Shown here piece by piece: positions 26,034 to 36,091 of a stretch of DNA of 64,000 nucleotides (the stretch's first letter is position 1; the number at the start of each line of letters is the position of its first letter). The translations under genes and the position numbers were made by a program. The notes beneath the pieces were generated by a model. It saw only the letters and a list, made by a program, of their open reading frames with translations, was not told the DNA's origin and did not search any database. Origin of the DNA: an uncultured bacterium. GTDB taxonomy: Bacteria; Cyanobacteriota; Vampirovibrionia; Gastranaerophilales; Gastranaerophilaceae. Location: assembly GCA_949282195.1 (NCBI GenBank), contig CASDOW010000005.1, positions 23,575-87,574 of the forward strand. Direction: 5' to 3'.

Positions 26034-27227
26034 ATGGAAACTAAAAAAATTAATATTACACCTGCAAACAGAATAACAAACATGCCAAAATACATTTTTG
26101 CACAACTGGCAGAATTAAAACAAAAAGCAATCGCAAATGGTGTTGATGTAATAGATATTTCTATCGGAAATCCCGACGGAGCTACCCCCGACCCTGTTGT
26201 AAAAGTTGCGCTTGAAGCAATTCAAAATCCGATTAACCACGGATATCCCAACTTCAGAGGAAAACCTGAATTAAGACAAGCAATAGCCGATTGGATGAAA
26301 AGAAGATATTTTGTTGATGTTGACCCAGATAGAGAGGTTCAAACCCTAATAGGAGAAAAGGAAGGGCTTGCAAATATCGCTATGGCGTATACAAACCCCG
26401 ATGACATCAATATAATTCCTGACCCTTATTATCCGGTATTATGCAGAGGAACGCTAATTGCGGGCGGAAAACCATTCTTTGTTAATTTAAAAGAAGAAAA
26501 CAGGTTTTTAATCGATTTAAATGAAATTCCTCAAGATGTTGCAAAACAAGCAAAAATGTTTTTTATAAACTATCCCAACAACCCAACAGGAGCAGTTGCA
26601 CCTAAAAGCTTTCTTACTGATGTTGTAAATTTCTGTCGTGAATATAATATTTTACTTGTATCAGATTTAGCATACGGCGAAGTATGTTTTTCAAATTACA
26701 GACCATACTCAATATTTAATATTCAAGGCGCAAAAGATATAGCAATCGAATTTCATTCATTTACAAAAACCTTCAATATGGCAGGCTGGAGATGTGGTTT
26801 TGCAGTCGGCAAGGAAGAATTTATTTCAAATCTTTATGCAATGAAATCAAATATTGACTACGGAACATCCACCATAGTTCAAGATGCTTGTATAGCAGCC
26901 CTTACAATGCCTCAAGATTATGTTAAAGGAATTATGGATAAATATGATGCAAGAAGAGAAATAGTAGCACAAGGCTTTAAAGACCTCGGTTTTTACGCAC
27001 CAAGATCGGATGCTACAATGTATTTCTGGATAAAAATTCCTTCAAACTTTAATTCTTCTATGGACTTCTGCAAATACGTTCTTGATAAAACAGGGGTTCT
27101 ATTAACCCCCGGAAGTGCTTTTGGGCAAATGAGCGACGACCATTTCAGAGTGTCTTTAGTTCAACCGATTTTAAGACTTCAAGAAGTATTCAAAAGATTT
27201 AAAGAAGCAGGAATTAAATACGAATAA
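26034..27227 (+). CDS. Class I/II aminotransferase, LL-diaminopimelate aminotransferase-like
   Basis: This is a PLP-dependent aminotransferase of 397 residues. The sequence follows the DapL2/AlaA-like branch: VIDISIGNPDGATPDPVVK, then HGYPNFRGKPELRQAIADWM, LIGEKEGLANIA, INYPNNPTGAVAP and HSFTKTFNMAGWRCGFAVG, where the Lys binds PLP. DapL makes LL-diaminopimelate from tetrahydrodipicolinate for lysine and peptidoglycan and is the route in cyanobacteria. Substrate cannot be fixed by sequence reading, and an alanine- or methionine-type aminotransferase is an alternative. AAGGG precedes the ATG. It is monocistronic, with a terminator at each side. Confidence 0.85.
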   Translation: METKKINITPANRITNMPKYIFAQLAELKQKAIANGVDVIDISIGNPDGATPDPVVKVALEAIQNPINHGYPNFRGKPELRQAIADWMKRRYFVDVDPDREVQTLIGEKEGLANIAMAYTNPDDINIIPDPYYPVLCRGTLIAGGKPFFVNLKEENRFLIDLNEIPQDVAKQAKMFFINYPNNPTGAVAPKSFLTDVVNFCREYNILLVSDLAYGEVCFSNYRPYSIFNIQGAKDIAIEFHSFTKTFNMAGWRCGFAVGKEEFISNLYAMKSNIDYGTSTIVQDACIAALTMPQDYVKGIMDKYDARREIVAQGFKDLGFYAPRSDATMYFWIKIPSNFNSSMDFCKYVLDKTGVLLTPGSAFGQMSDDHFRVSLVQPILRLQEVFKRFKEAGIKYE

Positions 27228-27252
27228 AAAAGAGGCTCAGTCCTCTTTTTTA
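27226..27252. terminator. Bidirectional intrinsic terminator
   Basis: AAAAAAGAGG pairs with CCTCTTTTTT around a six-base loop, between the aminotransferase gene and the convergent YkgJ-type gene. It overlaps the 3' end of the latter. Confidence 0.85.
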
Positions 27253-27695
27253 TTTAAATATTCACAAAATTTTTTATTAACATCAAAATAAAAACCGCAC
27301 TCATCAAGCATTTCAACACCGCCATAAATTAAATCAGGATTGACATCTGGATAATTTCTGCAAAATATCGGTCTAATTGGATAAATTAAACATTTATTAT
27401 TTTTTGAAATGAACTTACATTCAAATGTTAAGGCGCCATTTTGAAATTCCTGTTTATTTTCAACTACTCCTGAAATCCTAAAATTTCTATAATAGCGATA
27501 TTTTTTCTGCATATCATAAAATAATTCTTTTGACTTAACATATCCGTCTTGAGTGCTAAAAAGAATATTTCGACAACAATTTCCGCATTTTTTACATTTG
27601 CCTTTCAAAACATACCTTGAAGAAAAAAATTTATTATGAATGTCAAAAAAACAATCCTCTATAAAATTTTTAATTTTTAAAATAATATTACTCAT
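27237..27695 (-). CDS. YkgJ-family cysteine cluster protein
   Basis: This is a 152-residue protein of the YkgJ/UPF0153 type, which binds zinc or iron through a cysteine cluster. The signature CKKCGNCCRNI lies near residue 34. The second group is spread over CKFISKNNKCLIYPIRPIFC and RNYP. Function of the family is not defined; some members are linked to Fe-S or metal handling. I start at 27695, where the ATG overlaps the stop of the upstream gene by 8 bp and GGTGG precedes it. The open frame continues to 27722, but inside the other gene. Its 5' partner encodes a secreted protein. Confidence 0.8.
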   Translation of the reverse strand: MSNIILKIKNFIEDCFFDIHNKFFSSRYVLKGKCKKCGNCCRNILFSTQDGYVKSKELFYDMQKKYRYYRNFRISGVVENKQEFQNGALTFECKFISKNNKCLIYPIRPIFCRNYPDVNPDLIYGGVEMLDECGFYFDVNKKFCEYLNKKED

Positions 27696-28119
27696 CAACC
27701 ACCCTAAAAGCACCCATAACAACTTCTTTGTTTAAATCAACAACATCAAATATTTGAAGAAAATATTTTCCACATTCACTTAGTACAAAATAATCAGTAT
27801 AGTAATTTTTGTTTTTCAATCTTACGGTTTTATTTCTAATTCTTGTATATCCGCCCACGAAAGCATTATCATCCTGTTTAACAATCTGATATTTTACATA
27901 ATTTGATTTAAAGCCGTTTGGTTCATAGACTAAAAAATATATTCTGCTATTAAGCTTAAATACGCTATCTTGCCTAATTTGAACATCATAATTTTTATCA
28001 TCAAAAGGGTTTGTTGAAGTAATATATAAAGACGCTTTTTGTTTTTTAGCCCAAGCAAAACAACCTTGGCTAAAAACTAAAAGAAATACAATTAATAAAA
28101 AACTACTCAGCTTTTTCAT
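27688..28119 (-). CDS. Small exported protein, unknown
   Basis: This is a 143-residue protein with a signal peptide (residues 1-23, hydrophobic core FLLIVFLLVFSQGCFA, cut near AWA). The cysteine at the end of the core is not in a clear lipobox, so lipoprotein status is doubtful. The mature part has beta-strand character (ASLYITSTNPF, RIYFLVYEPNGF, NYYTDYFVL) and may form a small beta sandwich. I do not recognise a family. It overlaps the upstream TPR gene by 17 bp and the downstream YkgJ gene by 8 bp, so these three minus-strand genes form one operon. Confidence 0.6.
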   Translation of the reverse strand: MKKLSSFLLIVFLLVFSQGCFAWAKKQKASLYITSTNPFDDKNYDVQIRQDSVFKLNSRIYFLVYEPNGFKSNYVKYQIVKQDDNAFVGGYTRIRNKTVRLKNKNYYTDYFVLSECGKYFLQIFDVVDLNKEVVMGAFRVVDE

Positions 28120-29938
28120 TTACAATAGAATCGTATAATTTTTTAACTCTTAACTGAACCTTAGACTTTGTTTCTTCATCATCAGACAGTTCTATGTACT
28201 TTTCATAAGCAAAAATAGCACCTTGATTATTATTTAATGCTTCTAAAATCATACCTTGCAGATAATTATAATCAACATCATTTGCATTTATCAAAAGTGC
28301 TTTTTTAATATCACTGTCTGCTAAATCAAATTTTTCTTTTTCGTATTCAATTAAAGCTTTATTGTAATACAATTTATCATCTTTGGAATTATTTTCAATC
28401 GCCTTATCTAAGACTATTAACGCTGTATCGTAATCTTTTAATTCATACAATGCCTGAGCATAATGAATAAGTGCATCTTGATTTGTATTATCAATTTGGA
28501 TTGCAAGCTCATAGTAATTTTTAGCATAAGTATGCATATTTAAAGCTAAAGAACTATCAGCCAATCCGATATAAATTCGATAATCATCCTTCTTTTGAGT
28601 AAGCAATTTTTCATATATTGCTTTGGCTTTCTTGTAATCACCGTTATTATAGCAATTTTGAGCCATTTTAATCTGATTTTCTATGGCATCATTTTGAATA
28701 TCTGCAAAATAAATATTATCTTTTGCTAAAATATTTTCATCCATTTTTAAAAGGTCATTGTAAATATTTGAAGCTTCTTGATATTGTCCAAGTTCACTAT
28801 CTACAACCGCTTTATTATATAATGCTACCGCATTTGTCTTATCTAGCGCCAATACTTCATTATAGTATTTAATAGCGTCGTTAAATTCTGCATTGTTTTG
28901 ATACATTTTAGCCAATTGCAACTTAACAGAATTTTCATCCGGTTTAACTTTTAAGGCATTATTTAAAACATCAATAGCTGAATTATAATCATTTTCTTTG
29001 GCATATAAATTAGCTAAAGAAATATATGCAGCCATTTGTGTCGGATATTCTTTAATAAACAAATCATACTGCTCAATTGCCTGCATATATTTATTCTGCT
29101 TTTCTAATAATTGAGCATAATCATATCTTATCGAATGTAAATCACTATCTAAACTTAGAGCATTTTTAAATGATAAAAGTGCTTCGTCTGTTTTATCTTG
29201 CTTCATCTGAACAATAGCCAAATTAGCATAACTCATTGAATCGTTTTTATTGATACCTACGGCACTTTTAAAAGCAATCTCGGCTTTTGGAAAATCACCA
29301 TTTCTCATGAGCGCTAGACCATAATTAGAATAATCTCTAAAGTCTTTCGGATTGTTTTTTAAAGCATCAGCAAAATTTTCTATTGCTTTTTGATAGTCTT
29401 GGTTTTCAAGATATATATTTGCAATTGCACACTGTCCTTCTAAATCATTAGGATAAGCAGCCAAAAACTGCTGATAAGAACTAATAGCACCTTGAGAATC
29501 TTTTAGAAGATATTTTGCATTTGCAATATTAATATAGTTGTATTTATAATCAGGAAGCAAAGTTTGCGCTTTTTCATAATTAATTAAAGCGTTTTGGTAA
29601 TCATATTGATTTAAATATAGATTTGCAAGGCTAACATATAAAAACCCATCATTAGGTCTTAAACTGATTGCTTTTTGATAAGCTTTTATTGCCTCAGGAT
29701 AATTGCCCAAGCTTTCTTGAATACCTGCAAGCTTAATATTTAAAACAGCGTCATCAGGAGAATATTGAAGCGCTTTATCAATATAGTTCAATGCCTGCTG
29801 ATAGTTGCCGTCTTGCTCTTGAAGAAGGGCGCTATTATACAATTGATTAGATTTTGCACTCATTTTTGCATATGTCGGATTAACCGATAGTGATAAACAT
29901 GATAAAAAAAACAGTGCGGTCAAAATTTTCTTATTCAT
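28103..29938 (-). CDS. Exported tetratricopeptide-repeat protein
   Basis: This is a 611-residue protein with an N-terminal signal peptide (about residues 1-24, FFLSCLSLSVNPTYA). It is followed by about 16 TPR units that fill the rest. Clear repeats include GNYPEAIKAYQKAISLRPND and QDYQKAIENFADALKNNPKD, each with the W/L-G-Y-A-F-A-P pattern of TPR helices. Such proteins act as periplasmic scaffolds, for example in cell-envelope assembly, secretion or exopolysaccharide export. No catalytic domain is visible. The start has no ribosome site; AATAAT ends six bases upstream, which is weak evidence for a leaderless transcript. It opposes another TPR gene at 30065 across a 126-bp divergent spacer. 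Confidence 0.85.
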   Translation of the reverse strand: MNKKILTALFFLSCLSLSVNPTYAKMSAKSNQLYNSALLQEQDGNYQQALNYIDKALQYSPDDAVLNIKLAGIQESLGNYPEAIKAYQKAISLRPNDGFLYVSLANLYLNQYDYQNALINYEKAQTLLPDYKYNYINIANAKYLLKDSQGAISSYQQFLAAYPNDLEGQCAIANIYLENQDYQKAIENFADALKNNPKDFRDYSNYGLALMRNGDFPKAEIAFKSAVGINKNDSMSYANLAIVQMKQDKTDEALLSFKNALSLDSDLHSIRYDYAQLLEKQNKYMQAIEQYDLFIKEYPTQMAAYISLANLYAKENDYNSAIDVLNNALKVKPDENSVKLQLAKMYQNNAEFNDAIKYYNEVLALDKTNAVALYNKAVVDSELGQYQEASNIYNDLLKMDENILAKDNIYFADIQNDAIENQIKMAQNCYNNGDYKKAKAIYEKLLTQKKDDYRIYIGLADSSLALNMHTYAKNYYELAIQIDNTNQDALIHYAQALYELKDYDTALIVLDKAIENNSKDDKLYYNKALIEYEKEKFDLADSDIKKALLINANDVDYNYLQGMILEALNNNQGAIFAYEKYIELSDDEETKSKVQLRVKKLYDSIVNEKAE

Positions 29939-30064
29939 AATAACATTATTATTAAACCGATATGGATAAAATGCAACTATATAAATGTAAAAAATATCCT
30001 AATGTTTATTTTCTTTAGTTCAATTTTATATTAAAATAGTCATGACTTTTGCGAGGTAGAATTT

Positions 30065-32095
30065 TTGTATTTTAAAAAAATTAGAAAAACAATTTTAACA
30101 ATTTTTATTTTACAACTGGCTTTAATAAGCCCTTCATATTCCTATGCCCAAAAAACAGATGAACTTGATGTCATAAGAACAGAACTTTCCTATATAAAAG
30201 ATAAAAATTCACCCCAATATATCAAAACAAAACAAAAATTACAAAAATTTATTACCCAAAACAAAATCGACTACTCTCAAAATGCAAGATTAGAAGATGT
30301 TTTAAGATTAATAAGTCAACAAAAATATAACTGCGCAGTATGGGAATTAAATGACTTAATTGAAGAAGGATACAAACTTTCAACCTGTTATGAGCTTCTT
30401 GGTGATATTGCCTATAAAACAGCTCAACCACCTAAAAAACTTGCATATTACTACAAATTATCCCTAGAAAATGACAACGACAATCAAAGTGTCTTATTTA
30501 AACTTGCAAAAATTTATCTAAAAGAAAATAAAAACATACTTGGAATTGAATATTTAAAAGATTTAGCTATAAAAACCAATGACAGCAATATTCTTATGAC
30601 TATTGAAAAAATGGTTCAAAACAATATAACACCAAAAAACAAATATGAAGCAAATAATCTTTATGAAATTCTCGGAATAATTTATCTTAAAACAGGCAAA
30701 ACTCAAGACTCGCTAAACGCATATAATAAAGCTATTATATTAAACCCTGACGATATTTACCTTAAATATCAGCTTGGAGATTTATACTACAATTTAAATT
30801 GCTCTAATGATGCAATAGAAGTATATGATTCAATTTTAAAAGAAAATATAAACGATTCACAAATCAGATTAACAAAAGCGGAATTACTGCTAAAAAAAGG
30901 AAATCTTTTAGCTGCAAATAAAGAATATGTTTCAATTTTAGAGGATTATCCAAACTCAGCAGCCGCCAAATATGGCATATATAAAATATATGAAAGAAAA
31001 TTGTCACCTGAAAAAATAGTAACCAAAATTAATACTATTGAAAACAAAAATTACACCCCAACAAAAGCCGACATTTTAGCTTTTGCAACATTCCTTGAAC
31101 AGATGAATGATATTGAAGGAGCAAAAAATTTCAGAAACTATATATCTGAAATTGAAAAACAAAATTTAATCTCACAAAAACAAGACGAACCCAAAAAACA
31201 AACAAAACCAAATACAACAGTCCAAAAACAAGATAAAAAACAAACAATTAATAAAGAAAAGCAAAGTCAAATTGCCGCAAAGAAAAAACAAGAAGAATTA
31301 AAAAAACAACAAGAACAAAAGCTTAAAAAAGAAGAACAAAAAAGACAACAAGAAATAAAACAGAATGAATACGAGCAAAAAGCAATTGCAGCAGAAAGAC
31401 AAAAAGCAATAAACAAAGACCCTAAAAAATATCAAGAATATAAAAAAATTATAGATAAATATCTGGCTCAAAACCCAAAAGATACAGCTGTTTATTGTGC
31501 AATCGCAAATACATACAGACAAATGGGCGAACCTACAAGTGCTCTAAAGTATTACAAAACAGCACTAAAACAAGACCCGACAAACTCAGATATATATTAT
31601 AACATGGGGCTTGTATATTTAGAATTAAACAGCCTTGAAACCGCAAAGGCAAATCTCATAAAGGCAATCAACCTAAATAAGGAAAACACAAAAGCTTTAA
31701 CCCTTTTATCTTTTGTAAATCAAAAAATAATAACCGGAATTTTAAATAATGCTTACTCAAAATTTGAATCAAAAAAATATCTTGAAGCACTCAAAATACT
31801 GGATGACGGAATAAAATATTATCCTAAAAATGCTCAAATATATTACTACAGAGCTTTAGTGTATAATGCCATGGATAGAAACGCAGCAAGCATAATTGAC
31901 CTACAAAAAGCAATAGATATTGACCCAAGTTACTATATGGCATATTATCAATTAGGTAAGACTTATGAAAAAATCGGAGATGAAAGAAGTGCCCTAATTG
32001 CTTGGGAAAGATTTTTATCAATAGAACCCGATGAAAAAGAGTTAATTCAAGAAATTCAAAAAAAAGTTATATCACTTGGTGAAAAGTATTATTAG
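30065..32095 (+). CDS. Exported tetratricopeptide-repeat protein with a basic linker
   Basis: This is a 676-residue protein with an N-terminal signal peptide (about residues 1-28, ending PSYSYAQ). It has TPR arrays at both ends: about residues 100-340 (for example TGKTQDSLNAYNKAIILNPD) and about 465-670 (for example MGEPTSALKYYKTALKQDP). A linker of about 90 residues made almost only of Lys, Gln and Glu (about 370-455) joins them. It starts with TTG at 30065, preceded by GAGGTAG at a good distance. Divergent from the other TPR gene, and ending 11 bp before kdsB. It may be an envelope-assembly scaffold; its actual partner is unknown. Confidence 0.8.
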   Translation: MYFKKIRKTILTIFILQLALISPSYSYAQKTDELDVIRTELSYIKDKNSPQYIKTKQKLQKFITQNKIDYSQNARLEDVLRLISQQKYNCAVWELNDLIEEGYKLSTCYELLGDIAYKTAQPPKKLAYYYKLSLENDNDNQSVLFKLAKIYLKENKNILGIEYLKDLAIKTNDSNILMTIEKMVQNNITPKNKYEANNLYEILGIIYLKTGKTQDSLNAYNKAIILNPDDIYLKYQLGDLYYNLNCSNDAIEVYDSILKENINDSQIRLTKAELLLKKGNLLAANKEYVSILEDYPNSAAAKYGIYKIYERKLSPEKIVTKINTIENKNYTPTKADILAFATFLEQMNDIEGAKNFRNYISEIEKQNLISQKQDEPKKQTKPNTTVQKQDKKQTINKEKQSQIAAKKKQEELKKQQEQKLKKEEQKRQQEIKQNEYEQKAIAAERQKAINKDPKKYQEYKKIIDKYLAQNPKDTAVYCAIANTYRQMGEPTSALKYYKTALKQDPTNSDIYYNMGLVYLELNSLETAKANLIKAINLNKENTKALTLLSFVNQKIITGILNNAYSKFESKKYLEALKILDDGIKYYPKNAQIYYYRALVYNAMDRNAASIIDLQKAIDIDPSYYMAYYQLGKTYEKIGDERSALIAWERFLSIEPDEKELIQEIQKKVISLGEKYY

Positions 32096-32106
32096 AAAGT
32101 AAAAAA

Positions 32107-32835
32107 ATGACAAAAACAGCAATTATAATCCCTGCCAGATACGCTTCTACAAGATTGCCCGCAAAACCATTATTAGAAGTGAAAAACAAGCCAATAATAC
32201 AATATGTATATGAAGCTGCAATTAAATCAAAACTTGCAGATGAAGTTATAATTGCAACAGATGATGAAAGAATAAAAAAAACAGCAGAAAAGTTCAATGC
32301 GAACTGCGAAATGACAAAGGTAGACCATAAATGCGGTTCAGACAGAATTGCAGAAGTTGCGCTAAGGCATGATGAATTTGACAATATCCTCAACCTTCAG
32401 GGGGATGAACCTCAAATAACTCCGGAAGTTATTGATTTAGCAATCGAAACGCTTTTAAAAGACAAAAATACAGATATTTCTACTCTTGTTCGAGAAATTA
32501 AAGACGAAAATCAAATAAACAACCCAAACTGTGTCAAATGTGTATTTGATAAAGATTTTAATGCGCTATATTTCTCAAGATGTCCTATTCCGTATGAAAG
32601 AAACAAAAACTGTTCCCCATATTACGCACATATCGGTATATATGGCTATAAAAAAAAATCATTAATTAAAATGACACAATTAAATCAAGCCCCTTTTGAA
32701 AAACAAGAAAGCCTTGAACAATTAAGAGCCTTATATAACGGAATGAAAATAAAAGTTGCAATCACAGACTTAAACCCAACAGGAATAGATACCATTGAAG
32801 ACTTTGAAAAATTCAAGAAAATAATTGAAGGTTGA
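32107..32835 (+). CDS. kdsB: 3-deoxy-manno-octulosonate cytidylyltransferase
   Basis: KdsB activates KDO as CMP-KDO for lipopolysaccharide inner core synthesis in the cytoplasm. The protein has 242 residues, the standard length. Landmarks are IIPARYASTRLPAKPL at the nucleotide-binding N-terminus, VIIATDD, CGSDRIAEVA, LNLQGDEPQI and the terminal GIDTIEDFEKF. It shows that the organism makes a KDO-containing outer membrane. The ATG follows AGAAAG, 11 bp after the TPR gene. It ends 2 bp before the convergent LptD-like gene without an obvious terminator in the gap. Confidence 0.97.
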   Translation: MTKTAIIIPARYASTRLPAKPLLEVKNKPIIQYVYEAAIKSKLADEVIIATDDERIKKTAEKFNANCEMTKVDHKCGSDRIAEVALRHDEFDNILNLQGDEPQITPEVIDLAIETLLKDKNTDISTLVREIKDENQINNPNCVKCVFDKDFNALYFSRCPIPYERNKNCSPYYAHIGIYGYKKKSLIKMTQLNQAPFEKQESLEQLRALYNGMKIKVAITDLNPTGIDTIEDFEKFKKIIEG

Positions 32836-32837
32836 TA

Positions 32838-34856
32838 TTAAATATTTTCAGGTTCTTCTATCTTAACTCTTTTTGCATTTCTGTAAAAATCTCGTTTTTG
32901 TTCTCTCGAGTCTATATTTTTGGTTGTTAATTTATCAAAATTAATTTTTGCAGCTTCTGTACCTAACAAGAACATGAAGTCGAAATGGGCAATATCTCTA
33001 ACAAAATCATAAGATAAAATCATTTTTAAATCTTGCGGTCCAAAAATTACATAAAAACGAGATTCTGTCATTAAATCGTTTTCGTAGTTATCTTTTAAGG
33101 GCGTAAATGTAGCTCTGTAGCCTATTGCAAACTTATTATTAAAATTATATCTTTCGTTAACCATAATGGCGTGTTTACCATATCGATATTTATCAAAAAT
33201 AAACGGGCTGTCACCATGTGTACCTGCGATTAAATATCCGATGCTTGATTCCCAGCCTTTCAATTTTGTCGACACTATAGGACCAAAACGCGCAATTCCA
33301 ACGGTTTCACCGGAACCATATATAGTAGCTTGTGCTTGAGAAAGAAGACCAAAATTGAAACCTAATTCTTGTTCTTTATTTTGGTAACTAAACAAATTCT
33401 TGCTAATTTCTGCCATGTAACGAAATCTTGTTGTTGCATAAGCATTTTCCTGATCATGCTCTTGATAATCACTAAAAATACCCGCATATACGCCATGATT
33501 AAAAGCAATATCTAAATCTCTGTTGAAATAAGATTTTTCATATTGCAATTGTGCAGCGTATCCTGAGCGCCTTGCACCCATAAATCCTTCCGGCATATAT
33601 GCATTTCTACCATAATTTAACACTAGGCTATCGCTAAAACGATATTTACCTCTTGCCACAAGATTAGTTGTAGAAGTTGCATAACCTGCCTCTAACATAC
33701 TGTTTTTAGAGCGATGTCTTGCAACTAAACCAACACCGATATTGCTATCTCCATAAACCAATGCGGGCATTAATTTTAAAATTTGACCTTTAGGCAATTT
33801 ATGTACAAAACCATAACCGATATATGTACCAAATGCCCTCATTGTACCACCTTCAGGTGAGTTTGTATCAATTACTTGATTTTTCTTATCAGACAATATT
33901 TCTATATCGGAATTTTTAATTATCTTATGTTTGCCGTAATAAATATCAGAATTTTTCAATACAATTGAGTTGTGTTCTTTATAGCTAGTAACAACAATTT
34001 CTTTTGCATCAATTTTATAAACCTGCTTACGAGATACATCAGATGATTCCCTTATAATGTCTTTATTCCTAACGGCATCCCACGCTGTATTATCTAACCT
34101 CATGAAACCTGAAGTTTGTAAAACTATGTCTTTTTTTTCAGAACTTTTAATAGTACCGTTTAACATTTGAATATCATTTGCTATTAAATAACCCTCTTGA
34201 GCATTAATAACAAAAGAATAAGCCTTCATCGAAGGATTGTCCATAAGAATATTTTGCTCGTTTAAATCAACAAGCATATATTCACCTGACATTTCCGTAC
34301 CGTCTTTTAATATTTTAACATTATCAGTCAGTTTTATTGTTTGAGAAGGTTTGTCCAACACCGCATTATCAGCTTTTAGTGTAACTCCTTGAGATTTTGC
34401 AATTATCTCAACATGCCCTTTTGCGTAAACATTTCCTTCTTCATCATCATAAGTTATTTCATCAGCATTAATCTGAAATCTGTTTTTTTCTTCAACAGGT
34501 TCATCCTCGTTATCAACCGCCCTAACTGAACCTTTTGCTGTTCCTGATTCATTTATATCTTCAGAAACGATATCTTTATCTTCTTTTATTTTTTTGCTTT
34601 TTCTTTTATCCAAAAAAGAACTGATTTTTTTCTCCAATAAAGAACTGACACTGTCTTCCTGAGAAAAGTTTGGTAAATCAGGATCGTTAAAAGTGCTAAC
34701 TTCCGCGTCAGTATTTACTTCGGTAATATTTTCATTATCAACCGTTCTTGCTTTTATGACATCATATTGAGCATAAACTTCATTACTAAATTCAAAACCA
34801 ATCAGTAATGAAATTAAAAATAAATATGTTACAGACTTCTTTATGTAACTATACAA
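32838..34856 (-). CDS. LptD/OstA-like outer-membrane protein
   Basis: This is a 672-residue exported protein. It has a signal peptide (about residues 1-29) and a low-complexity acidic region up to about 125. An OstA/LptA-like beta-jellyroll follows at about 127-245 (FQINADEITYDDEEGNVYAK, then GHVEIIAKSQGVTLKADNAV). The remainder is rich in alternating strands typical of the LptD barrel (for example LEAGYATSTTNLVARGKYRF). LptD inserts lipopolysaccharide into the outer leaflet with LptE. Compared with E. coli LptD (784 residues) the barrel part is short and the N-terminal linker long, so it could be a divergent LptD or an LptA/LptD relative. It starts with TTG after GAGGATT. The next gene upstream is 61 bp away. 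Confidence 0.7.
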   Translation of the reverse strand: MYSYIKKSVTYLFLISLLIGFEFSNEVYAQYDVIKARTVDNENITEVNTDAEVSTFNDPDLPNFSQEDSVSSLLEKKISSFLDKRKSKKIKEDKDIVSEDINESGTAKGSVRAVDNEDEPVEEKNRFQINADEITYDDEEGNVYAKGHVEIIAKSQGVTLKADNAVLDKPSQTIKLTDNVKILKDGTEMSGEYMLVDLNEQNILMDNPSMKAYSFVINAQEGYLIANDIQMLNGTIKSSEKKDIVLQTSGFMRLDNTAWDAVRNKDIIRESSDVSRKQVYKIDAKEIVVTSYKEHNSIVLKNSDIYYGKHKIIKNSDIEILSDKKNQVIDTNSPEGGTMRAFGTYIGYGFVHKLPKGQILKLMPALVYGDSNIGVGLVARHRSKNSMLEAGYATSTTNLVARGKYRFSDSLVLNYGRNAYMPEGFMGARRSGYAAQLQYEKSYFNRDLDIAFNHGVYAGIFSDYQEHDQENAYATTRFRYMAEISKNLFSYQNKEQELGFNFGLLSQAQATIYGSGETVGIARFGPIVSTKLKGWESSIGYLIAGTHGDSPFIFDKYRYGKHAIMVNERYNFNNKFAIGYRATFTPLKDNYENDLMTESRFYVIFGPQDLKMILSYDFVRDIAHFDFMFLLGTEAAKINFDKLTTKNIDSREQKRDFYRNAKRVKIEEPENI

Positions 34857-34917
34857 ATTAAATCCTCAAAACTAGTTTTATATAACTAATTTACACCAAA
34901 AACAATTCATATACAAA

Positions 34918-36081
34918 CTATCTTATGAAATTTAATGGATTTACAGGATTACCTTTTTGACGCACCTCAAAGTGTAGATGAGGCCCTGTAGAATAACCTG
35001 TAGTACCAACTTTTCCAATTACTGAACCTTTTGCAACATTTGCGCCTTGCTTAACTGTTGCAACAGACATATGGGCATATAAAGTAGTTGTCGGAATACC
35101 ATTAATATTACCATGATTTATAATAACAACTCTTCCATATCCGCTATACCAGCCCACAAATATTACTCTTCCGGAATTTGCAGCATGGATTGGTGTTCCA
35201 TATGCAGCACCAATATCAACTCCTGAGTGGAATATTTTTCTTTTAAATATAGGATGCATTCTCCAACCGAAGGGGGAGGTAATTCTGCCTGAAACAGGAC
35301 GTGTAAATCCGCTTGTAACTACAACACTTGTACCTTCTTTTTGATTGCGTTTCATTTCTTGGTTAATCATTTGACTGATTGCCCTTGATTGGCGTGCCAA
35401 ATCTTTTTCCGCCTTTTCCCAAGTTGCCCTATCGGTTTTTAATTTTTCAATTAACTTCTCGTTTTTTGAAATTGCGTCTTGAATATCTTCCTGCTGCCTG
35501 TTTATGCTTGCAATTGATGATTCAAGGTTTCTTTTTTGCATTTCAATCCTTGCTTTAACGGCCAAAATTTCCTTAGCTACAACACGAGTTTCTTCAAGGC
35601 GTTTTTTATCATATGAGATAATAATATTCTCAAAATACAACCTATCCAAAAAAGCGTTTATATCTTCAGAATTTAAAAGAAAATCTATGTAATTATTTCT
35701 TTTATGTTTAAATATTTGAACCAATCTTTTAGATGTATAAGCCTGATGACGCTTATTTTCTGCCAATAAAACATCTAGTTTTCGCTCCAGATTATTTACT
35801 TCATTTTTTGCATTATCATATTCTTTTTGACTTCTTAATAAGCTATGCTGCGTATATTCAAGTTTTTGCTGATTTCTGTATAGCCTATTTGTTTCAATTT
35901 TTTCTAAAAGCTTTAATTTATGAATTTCTTTTTTAGCATGCCCCCTTTGAACTTCTATTTGATTTTTTTGTTCATTTAATTTAGGGCTTGCAGCATAAAC
36001 TTCATTCCCGACAAAAATAAATAATGCCAAGCATGCAATAAGTAAAAATATTTTATTGTTTTTAATTATCTTACAATTCAT
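34918..36081 (-). CDS. M23-family peptidase with coiled coil (EnvC/murein hydrolase-like)
   Basis: This is a 387-residue exported protein. After a signal peptide (about residues 1-30) comes a long coiled coil (about 32-245), then a lysostaphin-type M23 domain (about 260-385). Zinc and catalytic residues are seen in HSGVDIGAAYGTP and HLHFEVRQ, with TTLYAHMS between them. All ligand residues are present, so it should be an active endopeptidase, unlike E. coli EnvC. The arrangement matches murein hydrolase activators and septal or elongation endopeptidases. It follows the small membrane protein gene and precedes the LptD-like gene on the same strand. Confidence 0.9.
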   Translation of the reverse strand: MNCKIIKNNKIFLLIACLALFIFVGNEVYAASPKLNEQKNQIEVQRGHAKKEIHKLKLLEKIETNRLYRNQQKLEYTQHSLLRSQKEYDNAKNEVNNLERKLDVLLAENKRHQAYTSKRLVQIFKHKRNNYIDFLLNSEDINAFLDRLYFENIIISYDKKRLEETRVVAKEILAVKARIEMQKRNLESSIASINRQQEDIQDAISKNEKLIEKLKTDRATWEKAEKDLARQSRAISQMINQEMKRNQKEGTSVVVTSGFTRPVSGRITSPFGWRMHPIFKRKIFHSGVDIGAAYGTPIHAANSGRVIFVGWYSGYGRVVIINHGNINGIPTTTLYAHMSVATVKQGANVAKGSVIGKVGTTGYSTGPHLHFEVRQKGNPVNPLNFIR

Positions 36082-36091
36082 ATTATTAAAT

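Noticed and set aside
31298..31522. Minus-strand ORF rich in Phe and Leu
   Set aside because: Antisense of the Lys/Gln/Glu linker of the TPR gene; an artefact of that low-complexity sequence.
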